A stretch of 7,449 nt of DNA from positions 1 through 7,449 of the forward strand of contig CALCHA010000576.1 of the NCBI GenBank assembly GCA_937901265.1. The letters are read 5' to 3'. The notes under the pieces were generated by a model. That model searched no databases, was not told the origin of the DNA, and worked only from the letters and a program-made list of their open reading frames with translations. A program made the position numbers and the translations under genes. Numbering within the stretch: position 1 is the first letter of the stretch; every line of letters begins with the position of its first letter. Source of the DNA: an uncultured Phycisphaerales bacterium. GTDB lineage: Bacteria > Planctomycetota > Phycisphaerae > WQYP01. Below are positions 1 through 4,892 of this stretch, in pieces.

Positions 1-201
1 GTTCACCGCTCCATCCGCGGCAAGCTGCGCTTCATCCGATTGCGTGCGCGTGGCCGCGGCGGAACTTTCCATGCTGCTCGCCCACGCCAGCGTCATGATC
101 AGCCCGGTGATGACCACCGCCAGCACCACCATCAACGACAGGCCTGATGCGCGTCGCCGTCCCCATCGTCCCCCATTGCGTTGTTTTGTCCGGGTGTGCA
201 T
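1..201 (-). CDS. Pseudopilin-like protein, PilX/GspK-type N-terminus (partial, C-terminus outside window)
   Basis: The reverse strand reads open from ATG at 201 to the left edge (67 residues, no stop). Residues 1-20 are a basic leader (RRWGRRRASG region) ending in Gly20. A hydrophobic helix at about 21-40 begins LSLMVVLAVV, followed by a polar helix with SSMESS and QSDEAQLAADGAV. This is the layout of a prepilin-peptidase substrate cut at G20|L21. Mature position 5 is Val25, not the usual Glu; lack of Glu5 is typical of GspK and is also seen in PilX-like proteins, which act at the fibre tip. A clear Shine-Dalgarno lies 9 bp upstream. It is divergent from two further pseudopilin genes, which supports the assignment. 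The rest of the protein is not in the window, so GspK versus PilX versus another pilin-like protein cannot be decided. Confidence 0.75.
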   Translation of the reverse strand, partial: MHTRTKQRNGGRWGRRRASGLSLMVVLAVVITGLIMTLAWASSMESSAAATRTQSDEAQLAADGAVN

Positions 202-210
202 CTTGTCAGT

Positions 211-216
211 CTCCTC
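211..216 (-). promoter_or_regulatory. Shine-Dalgarno of the left-edge pseudopilin gene
   Basis: On the reverse strand GAGGAG lies 9 nt before the ATG at 201. It fixes the start of the partial minus-strand gene. Confidence 0.65.
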
Positions 217-227
217 GATCACCTGTC

Positions 228-233
228 GTTATC
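228..233 (-). promoter_or_regulatory. Possible -10 element (GATAAC) for the left-edge minus-strand gene
   Basis: The reverse strand reads CCGATAACG here. A transcript starting about 7 nt downstream (near 221) would have a short leader of about 20 nt holding the GAGGAG ribosome site. No convincing -35 lies 16-18 bp upstream; a TTCACA (263-258) is 24 bp away, which is too far. The same box occurs on the other strand at 303-308, facing the opposite way. The call rests on the shared motif and its position. Confidence 0.35.
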
Positions 234-302
234 GGCTCGCCTAAACGCCCGCTTGATTGTGAATCCTGCCCGCGAGCTCTCAAGTCGCCCTCCCGCTGTG
301 GC

Positions 303-308
303 GATAAC
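303..308 (+). promoter_or_regulatory. Possible -10 element (GATAAC) for the plus-strand pseudopilin operon, suggesting a leaderless start
   Basis: GCGATAACC places GATAAC at -12 to -7 from the ATG at 315, so transcription would start at or next to the start codon. There is no Shine-Dalgarno before this ATG, which fits a leaderless mRNA. No good -35 is seen near 280-286. The spacing is identical to the GATAAT before the glycosyltransferase at 2948. Confidence 0.35.
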
Positions 309-314
309 CTTCCC

Positions 315-719
315 ATGCTTCATCGACGCACAACCCTGCCGCGTGCTTTCACCCTCATGGAAGCCATGATCGCCCTGGTGACGCTTTCGATCATCGGCGT
401 CGGCTCCGGCGTCGGCCTGCAGGCGCTGGCCAAATCCTCGTCCGTGGTCGAGGATCGCCTCTGGGCTTCGCAGCAGTTGATTTCGCAAACCGAGCAGCTT
501 CGGGCGGTGCCCTACGCGTCGCTCGTCTCCGGCTCGGCCACCACCGATCCCGACCGCGACGGAAACACTTACGTTCTCTCCTACAACGTCCGCGAGATCG
601 ACCCGGCCAATCCCACCGCCACCCTCGCCGCTTCGGGCCTCAAGGAAATCACCGTCACCATCACGCTCTCGACCTCGCCAGCGACCTACCGGTCGGTGAT
701 GACCTGGGTGTATCAATGA
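315..719 (+). CDS. Prepilin-type pseudopilin, GspI/PilV-like
   Basis: 134 residues. A short basic leader (MLHRRTTLPRA) is followed by FTLMEAMIALVTLS, the N-methylation motif of type IV pilins and type II secretion pseudopilins. The prepilin peptidase would cut at A11|F12 and methylate Phe; Glu16 is mature position 5. The hydrophobic helix runs to about residue 38. The C-terminal part is a small beta-rich domain ending VMTWVYQ. Mature length (about 123 residues) fits minor pseudopilins such as GspI or PilV. The residue at -1 is Ala where Gly is usual. The ATG at 315 is chosen because the open frame upstream adds only unrelated sequence and overlaps the divergent gene. The stop overlaps the next gene's ATG (ATGA), so the two are translationally coupled. 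Exact subtype is uncertain. Confidence 0.82.
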   Translation: MLHRRTTLPRAFTLMEAMIALVTLSIIGVGSGVGLQALAKSSSVVEDRLWASQQLISQTEQLRAVPYASLVSGSATTDPDRDGNTYVLSYNVREIDPANPTATLAASGLKEITVTITLSTSPATYRSVMTWVYQ

Positions 720-1276
720 GTCCGCGCCACACCATTTGCCGTGGACCGCGCCGTGCGATGACGCTCGTCGAGCTGCTCATCGCCCTGACCGTGATGGCGA
801 TCATCTCCTCGGCCGCCTTCTCCATCGTGCTTGCCGCCACCAACAACCAGCGCTACGGTGCCGCCCAGCAAACAGCGATCGGTGAAACGGAGTTAGCCTG
901 GCATCGCCTCCTGGCCAATGGCCGCGCCGCCCTCTCCACCACCTCCTTCCCCATCCCCGCCGCCGCGCCGGTCATCTCCACCGACGCCAACGGCCAGTCC
1001 CGCCTCACCCTGAACGTCCCCGATGTCACCAATGCCACCACCCGCACCATCGTCTACTCCTGCACCGGCTCCTCCCCGCCTTATACCCTCGTCGAATCCG
1101 ACCCCCGCTACAACGTCGCGGGAACCCCCTGCATCCTCGCCCACAACGTCACTGCCTTCACCGCAACGCTCGGCAACACCAACGGCCAGCAAATCTGGAT
1201 CGACCTGCAGGTCGCCCCCAGCAACACCGGCTTCCCCATCCGCCGCCACTTCTGCATCGATTGCCGCAATTTCTAA
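716..1276 (+). CDS. Prepilin-type pseudopilin, GspJ/PilW-like
   Basis: 186 residues. The leader is 14 residues (PRRA), followed by MTLVELLIALTVMAIISSAAF, a classic class III signal and transmembrane helix. The predicted cut is A14|M15, with Glu19 at mature position 5. The soluble domain (about 45-186) is rich in Thr, Asn and Pro and predicted mostly beta. Four cysteines lie in the mature part: C116, C139, C180 and C183. The last two form a CIDC motif just before the C-terminus, so disulfides outside the cytoplasm are plausible. It starts inside the stop of the preceding pseudopilin gene (ATGA), has no Shine-Dalgarno of its own and probably relies on coupling. Length and position after a GspI-like gene favour a GspJ/PilW role in the minor pseudopilin tip. 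This is inferred from order and motif, since the C-terminal domain is not itself diagnostic. Confidence 0.8.
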   Translation: MSPRHTICRGPRRAMTLVELLIALTVMAIISSAAFSIVLAATNNQRYGAAQQTAIGETELAWHRLLANGRAALSTTSFPIPAAAPVISTDANGQSRLTLNVPDVTNATTRTIVYSCTGSSPPYTLVESDPRYNVAGTPCILAHNVTAFTATLGNTNGQQIWIDLQVAPSNTGFPIRRHFCIDCRNF

Positions 1277-1287
1277 CCCCCCCCCAT

Positions 1288-1307
1288 CGCGCAAAACCGC
1301 GCAAACC
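1288..1307 (+). repeat. Short tandem repeat, two 10-bp copies (CGCGCAAAAC / CGCGCAAACC)
   Basis: Two adjacent copies match at 9 of 10 bases and lie just after a run of nine C (1277-1285). They sit in the 224-bp gap between the pseudopilin operon and the lyase gene. No gene, clear terminator or good sigma-70 promoter was seen elsewhere in that gap, which is C-rich on the plus strand. Confidence 0.4.
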
Positions 1308-1488
1308 ACCCGCCGGCTCCATCCCGCTTGCTTTTCGCGGACCCCCTCAGCTTCCCCACGGCAAGCGTTCACGTACACGCCAACGCAGTTCTCCTGCCCG
1401 CTACCCGTTGCCCCCTGGCGCACCACCCCCGTTTAGCTTTGCGTTGCGCTTCCCCCCCCTGTTATCCTCCCATCCATCCACCCACCTT

Positions 1489-1496
1489 GGGAGAGA
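1489..1496 (+). promoter_or_regulatory. Shine-Dalgarno of the PL9-type lyase gene
   Basis: GGGAGAGA ends 4 nt before the ATG at 1501. It supports this ATG over the open frame that extends upstream to 1261 and encodes only low-complexity sequence. The translation from 1501 opens directly with a signal peptide. Confidence 0.6.
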
Positions 1497-1500
1497 CCCC

Positions 1501-2856
1501 ATGCCCTGTGCCCGCGCCCTCGCTATCGCCCTGTTCCTCACCTGCGCCGCCTCCGCCCGCGCCGCCGACTACTACGTCTCGACCACCGGCAGCGACGCCA
1601 ACGCCGGCTCCATCAACAGCCCCTTCGCCTCCCTCGTCAAAGCGCAGGCTGCCGCCGCCTCCGGCGACACCGTCTATATTCGCGGCGGGACCTACACCAA
1701 CTTCGCCGCTCCCGCCGCTTCCGACGCCACTTACAACTACGGCCTGAACTTCTCCAAGTCCAACATCACCTACCAGGCCTACGCCGGCGACTCCCGCCCC
1801 GTCCTCGACTTCTCCGCCCTCACCCCCACCACCCTCCGCGTGTGCGCGATCGAAGTCACCGGCTCGGGAAACACCTTCACCGGCTTCGACGTCACCGGCG
1901 TCCGCGCCGGCACCCTCAAGCAGGCCGACAACTGGCGCATCGCCGGCAACGGGAACACCCTCAACACCATCGTCACCCGCGATGACCAGGGCAACGGCCT
2001 CTACATCCTTGGTCACGGGGCCAACAACACCATCAGAAATTGCGACTCCTACAACCTCGTCGGCGTCGCCAGCATCTCCGCCGGCAACACCGACGGCTTC
2101 GGCTGCCACTCCCAGGGCGCCGGCAACGTCTTCTACGGCGACCGCTCCTGGGGCAACTCCGACGATGGCTTCGACTGCATCAATAACACCGGCGGGTCCG
2201 TCACCTTCGACCACTGCTGGGCCTACAACAATGGCCGCCTCGATGGCGATAAAAATGGCTTCAAAGTCGGCGGCTTCGGCAACACCGGCGGCGCGTTTCC
2301 CTCCCCGCCACCTGTCCACACCGTCACCAACTGCGTCTCCGCCGACAACGGCGCCAACGGCTTCTACGCCAACCACCAGCCCGGTCAATCCGCCATCTGG
2401 CTCAACAACTCCTCCTACAACAATGGCTCCGCAGACTTCAACATGCTCGAAGCCACCGACACCCAGCCCGGACCCACCTCCTCCGTCCCCGGCACCCGCG
2501 AGGTCATGCACAACAACCTCGCCTACCTCCGCACTCTCCTCGCCAACCTCAACGAATCCGATGCCCGCGTCGCCGACAACTTCTTCAACCTCCCCGTCTC
2601 CATCTCCGCGGCCGACTTCCTCTCCCTCGACGCCTCCCAACTCACCCTCCCACGAAACGCCGACGGCTCCCTCCCCGACATCTCCTTCCTCCACCTCGCC
2701 GCCAACAGCGACCTCATCGACGCCGGCCTCGACGTCGGCCTCCCCTTCAACGGCTCCGCACCCGACCTCGGCGCCTTCGAGTCCGCCCCCGTCCCCGAAC
2801 CCGCCGCCGCTTCGCTCCTCCTCCTCGCCCTTCCCCTTTTGACCCGTCGCCGTTAA
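1501..2856 (+). CDS. Secreted PL9-family pectate lyase-like right-handed beta-helix protein with PEP-CTERM anchor
   Basis: 451 residues. Residues 1-21 are a signal peptide (cut after ARA), and the mature protein begins ADYYVSTTGSDANAGS, the usual opening of secreted parallel beta-helix enzymes. The core (about 100-320) has Asn-rich helix coils. Motifs typical of polysaccharide lyase family 9 are present: TDGFGCH (D198), NSDDGFD (D221, D222, D225) and NGFKVGG (K255). By family knowledge the Asp set binds calcium and the Lys is the catalytic base for beta-elimination of polygalacturonate, so the protein looks active. The tail has VPEP at 431-434, a hydrophobic stretch to about 447, then RRR: a PEP-CTERM signal for exosortase sorting to the cell surface. 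The substrate could be pectin or another uronate polymer. No sugar-uptake genes are adjacent, so its pathway is not shown here. Confidence 0.85.
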   Translation: MPCARALAIALFLTCAASARAADYYVSTTGSDANAGSINSPFASLVKAQAAAASGDTVYIRGGTYTNFAAPAASDATYNYGLNFSKSNITYQAYAGDSRPVLDFSALTPTTLRVCAIEVTGSGNTFTGFDVTGVRAGTLKQADNWRIAGNGNTLNTIVTRDDQGNGLYILGHGANNTIRNCDSYNLVGVASISAGNTDGFGCHSQGAGNVFYGDRSWGNSDDGFDCINNTGGSVTFDHCWAYNNGRLDGDKNGFKVGGFGNTGGAFPSPPPVHTVTNCVSADNGANGFYANHQPGQSAIWLNNSSYNNGSADFNMLEATDTQPGPTSSVPGTREVMHNNLAYLRTLLANLNESDARVADNFFNLPVSISAADFLSLDASQLTLPRNADGSLPDISFLHLAANSDLIDAGLDVGLPFNGSAPDLGAFESAPVPEPAAASLLLLALPLLTRRR

Positions 2857-2935
2857 ACCCTTCACCCCAGAAACCGTCGCGGCGCCCGATCCGTTACCAC
2901 CCCTCATTCCCTGTTTCTCCCCCCCTTCCCCGGCC

Positions 2936-2941
2936 GATAAT
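2936..2941 (+). promoter_or_regulatory. Possible -10 element (GATAAT) giving a leaderless glycosyltransferase mRNA
   Basis: GATAAT differs from TATAAT at one base and lies at -12 to -7 from the ATG at 2948. A start 7 nt after the hexamer would fall on the A of the ATG. There is no Shine-Dalgarno in the C-rich sequence before this ATG. The -35 region is weak (TTTCTC at 2914-2919, 16-bp spacer). Confidence 0.45.
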
Positions 2942-2947
2942 CCCCTC

Positions 2948-4273
2948 ATGAAACTTTCCCTCATCATCGCCACCCACAACCGCGGCCCGGTCCTGCTGGA
3001 CTGCCTCCACCGCACCCTCGCAGCCATCCCGCTCCCCCGCACTGCCTTCGAAATCCTCATTGTCGACAACGCCTCCACCGACGGCACCCCCGCCCTCATG
3101 GCAAAGACCTTCCCCGATATCACCCTCCTTCCCCTCCAGAAAAACCTGGGCCCCGTCGCCAAGAACCTCGCCATCGCCCGCGCCACCGGCGAGTTCCTCC
3201 TCCTCCTCGATGACGACGCCTACCCCCACCCCGGCGCCATCCCGCAAATGCTCCGCCACTTCGCCGCCGATCCCGACCTCGCCGCCGCCGTCTTCGACGT
3301 CACCCTCCCCGACGGCTCGAAAGAAGCCTCCGCGTACCCGGACGTCTTCATCGGTGCCGGCACCGCCCTCCGCCGCTCCGCCCTTGAAGCCATTCACGCC
3401 CTCCCGCATCCGTTCCCGCAGCACTTTTTCATGCAGGCCGAGGAATACGACCTGTCGTTCCGCCTCCTCAACGCCGGCTTTTCCATCAAACGCTTCGCCG
3501 ACCTTCCCCTCACCCACCTCAAGACCCCCAACGCCCGCATCAGCACCCGCACCACCCGCCTCGACGTCCGCAACAACCTTTTCCTCCTCGCCAGATACCT
3601 CCCCGAGCCCCTCTGTCACCAGCTCGCCGCCGACTGGCTCGACCGCTACTTCCGCATGGCCCTCAAGCGCGACGCAACGTCCAATCCCGAACGCCCCTCT
3701 CGCTCCGGCTTGCTGTTCGCGAAACCCCTCGACGAACCCCCCGCCCTCACCCACAAAAAAGCCTTCCTCCAAGGCGCCGCCGAAGGCCTCGCCCGCTGGA
3801 CGCACCAGCGACATAAAAACCGCCACCTCCTCTCGCCGCAAACCCTCGAGCGTCTCTTCAAATTCAACGTCATCAAGGCCCGCCTGGCGCTCGCCGCCAA
3901 ACAGCAGCGCGCCCGCCGCCTGGTTTTCGCGGACTACGGCAAAAACCTCTTCGCCTTCCACACCGCCGCCGCCGACCTGGGCCTGCCCGTTCTCGCCATT
4001 GCCGACGACCATCTCGCCCGCCCCGCAAGCCCGCAGACTCCTTCCGACAACTACCGCGGCACCCCGCTCCTGACGTGGCAGGCGCTTCGCGACTCCCCGC
4101 TGCTGCAGAAAATCGACCTCATCGTCGTCGCCAACCTCAACCCCGTGCAGGCACCCGCCCGCGCCGCCGCCCTCGGCCGCACGCTTTCCTGCCCCGTCGT
4201 CGACCTTTTCTCGCCCGCCCTCCCCGCCCCGCGCCACCCCGCCGGGCGGCTGGTACAAATCACACAAACCTAA
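2948..4273 (+). CDS. Family 2 glycosyltransferase with extra C-terminal Rossmann-like domain
   Basis: 441 residues, no signal peptide or transmembrane helix, so cytoplasmic. The N-terminal GT-A domain (about 1-240) has IIATHNR (6-12), VDNASTDGT (39-47) for nucleotide binding, LDDDAYP with the DxD metal site at 88-90, and AEEYDLSFRLLNAGF (164-178), where the acidic residues match the usual catalytic-base region. It should transfer a sugar from a nucleotide-sugar; donor and acceptor cannot be read. Residues 240-320 are a basic helical linker. Residues 325-420 look like a second alpha/beta domain: RLVFADYGKNLF, then LPVLAIADD, YRGTPLL and KIDLIVVANLNP, recalling the PglD-N or nucleotide-binding layout. 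The start has no Shine-Dalgarno; GATAAT lies just upstream. It follows the lyase gene by 91 bp but probably has its own promoter. Involvement in surface polysaccharide or glycoprotein synthesis is inferred. Confidence 0.83.
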   Translation: MKLSLIIATHNRGPVLLDCLHRTLAAIPLPRTAFEILIVDNASTDGTPALMAKTFPDITLLPLQKNLGPVAKNLAIARATGEFLLLLDDDAYPHPGAIPQMLRHFAADPDLAAAVFDVTLPDGSKEASAYPDVFIGAGTALRRSALEAIHALPHPFPQHFFMQAEEYDLSFRLLNAGFSIKRFADLPLTHLKTPNARISTRTTRLDVRNNLFLLARYLPEPLCHQLAADWLDRYFRMALKRDATSNPERPSRSGLLFAKPLDEPPALTHKKAFLQGAAEGLARWTHQRHKNRHLLSPQTLERLFKFNVIKARLALAAKQQRARRLVFADYGKNLFAFHTAAADLGLPVLAIADDHLARPASPQTPSDNYRGTPLLTWQALRDSPLLQKIDLIVVANLNPVQAPARAAALGRTLSCPVVDLFSPALPAPRHPAGRLVQITQT

Positions 4274-4280
4274 AGAGTTC

Positions 4281-4308
4281 TTGACACCGCACCTGCGCTT
4301 ATTATGAT
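4281..4308 (+). promoter_or_regulatory. Strong sigma-70-type promoter for the STAS/kinase module
   Basis: TTGACA (4281-4286) matches the -35 consensus exactly. TATGAT (4303-4308) matches the -10 at five of six, with a 16-bp spacer. It begins 7 bp after the stop of the glycosyltransferase gene. Predicted start of transcription is near 4315, giving a leader of about 72 nt before the ATG at 4387. Confidence 0.8.
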
Positions 4309-4324
4309 CAGGACGGGGGGCTCC

Positions 4325-4382
4325 TTCTCCGCACGGCACCTTGGCAGGGGTGCGGCGTGACGAATGGCTCCCTGGCGGAGAG
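4325..4382 (+). promoter_or_regulatory. Possible folded mRNA leader that can mask the STAS gene ribosome site
   Basis: TTCTCCGC (4325-4332) can pair with GCGGAGAG (4375-4382), which contains the Shine-Dalgarno of the ATG at 4387 (seven Watson-Crick pairs plus one G-U). A competing hairpin, CCGCAC (4329-4334) with GTGCGG (4350-4355), uses some of the same bases and would free the ribosome site. No known riboswitch class was recognised. This is read by eye; no folding energy was computed. Confidence 0.3.
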
Positions 4383-4386
4383 ACTC

Positions 4387-4758
4387 ATGGCCCAGGAACC
4401 CGCACGGCTCAAGCTCACGCGGAACGACGACACGGACACCGTTCAGGTCGAGTTCACGACGCGCAAAATTCTTGATGAAGGCAACATTGCCGACATCGGG
4501 GAACAGCTCTCCGCGCTCATCGAACGCGAGGAAAAGCCCAGAATCATCATTTCTTTCGCGGCTGTCGATCACCTCTCCTCAGCCGCTCTGGGCACCCTCA
4601 TCACCATCAACAACAAGGTCAAGCACAAGGGCGGCCAGCTTCGCCTTTCGGACATCAACCCCCAAATCTACGAAGTCTTCCTCATCACCAAGCTCAACAA
4701 GCTCTTCCGCATCTACCCCACGGTCAAAGATGCGCAGGAAAGCCTTCAGCCGGCATAA
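4387..4758 (+). CDS. STAS-domain anti-sigma-factor antagonist (RsbV/SpoIIAA type)
   Basis: 123 residues, essentially a single STAS domain. Its role by family is to bind the neighbouring RsbW-like kinase when unphosphorylated and so release that kinase's target, usually a sigma factor. The phosphorylation loop is VDHLSSAALG (60-69). Aligned by hand to SpoIIAA MDSSGLG, Ser65 takes the place of phosphorylated Ser58, while the preceding Asp is replaced by Ser64 and the Gly by Ala67. KGGQLRLSDINPQIYEVFLITKL (81-103) is the usual C-terminal STAS pattern. The ATG at 4387 is preferred because GCGGAGAGA (4375-4383) lies just before it. An in-frame GTG at 4357, with AGGGG 6 nt upstream, would add 10 residues and cannot be excluded. 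The gene is cytoplasmic and driven by the promoter at 4281-4308; the kinase gene follows after 134 bp. Confidence 0.88.
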   Translation: MAQEPARLKLTRNDDTDTVQVEFTTRKILDEGNIADIGEQLSALIEREEKPRIIISFAAVDHLSSAALGTLITINNKVKHKGGQLRLSDINPQIYEVFLITKLNKLFRIYPTVKDAQESLQPA

Positions 4759-4839
4759 CCCGGTTGTTCAGTCCGGGTTGACCCCGGCAAAAAGTCTTGT
4801 TTTTGGACGGCCTCACTTACCTTTCGCCCCAAGCCGTCC
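4757..4839 (+). repeat. Cluster of inverted repeats between STAS and kinase genes; possible attenuator or partial terminator
   Basis: Four stems can be drawn. AACCCGG (4757-4763) pairs with CCGGGTT (4773-4779), starting inside the stop codon. Alternatively CCGGG (4773-4777) pairs with CCCGG (4783-4787), so these two exclude each other. CAAAAA (4788-4793) pairs with TTTTTG (4800-4805). GGACGGC (4805-4811) pairs with GCCGTCC (4833-4839). A T-run (4800-4804) lies 12 nt after the GC-rich stem, too far for a standard intrinsic terminator. The spacing suggests control of how much kinase is made relative to antagonist, or mRNA processing. Confidence 0.4.
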
Positions 4840-4879
4840 GATATCAGTCCAAGAGGAACGGATTCCTTCCACGCGACAC

Positions 4880-4885
4880 AGGAAG
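4880..4885 (+). promoter_or_regulatory. Shine-Dalgarno of the anti-sigma kinase gene
   Basis: AGGAAG lies 7 nt before the ATG at 4893. This decides the start: the frame is open from a TTG at 4797, but that start has no ribosome site and lies among the inverted repeats. A further in-frame ATG at 4920 has AGG directly against it, which is too close. Confidence 0.6.
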
Positions 4886-4892
4886 CCGAGCC

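Noticed and set aside
44..244. Plus-strand small open frame at the left edge
   Set aside because: It lies opposite the pseudopilin N-terminus, which has a leader, helix and Shine-Dalgarno; the plus-strand peptide has no recognisable feature.
147..314. N-terminal extension of the GspI-like gene
   Set aside because: It would precede the prepilin leader by 56 residues and overlap the divergent gene. The short basic leader from 315 is the expected form.
1439..1465. Promoter TTGCGT / TGTTAT before the lyase gene
   Set aside because: The spacer is only 15 bp and both hexamers match poorly.
1462..3186. Long minus-strand open frame (574 codons) opposite the lyase gene
   Set aside because: Its translation is almost only Gly, Val, Ala, Glu and Asp, the mirror image of C-ending codons on the plus strand. 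It has no motif, and the plus-strand genes carry clear families.
2894..4339. Minus-strand open frame (481 codons) opposite the glycosyltransferase
   Set aside because: Same low-complexity shadow pattern. The plus-strand frame has intact GT2 motifs.
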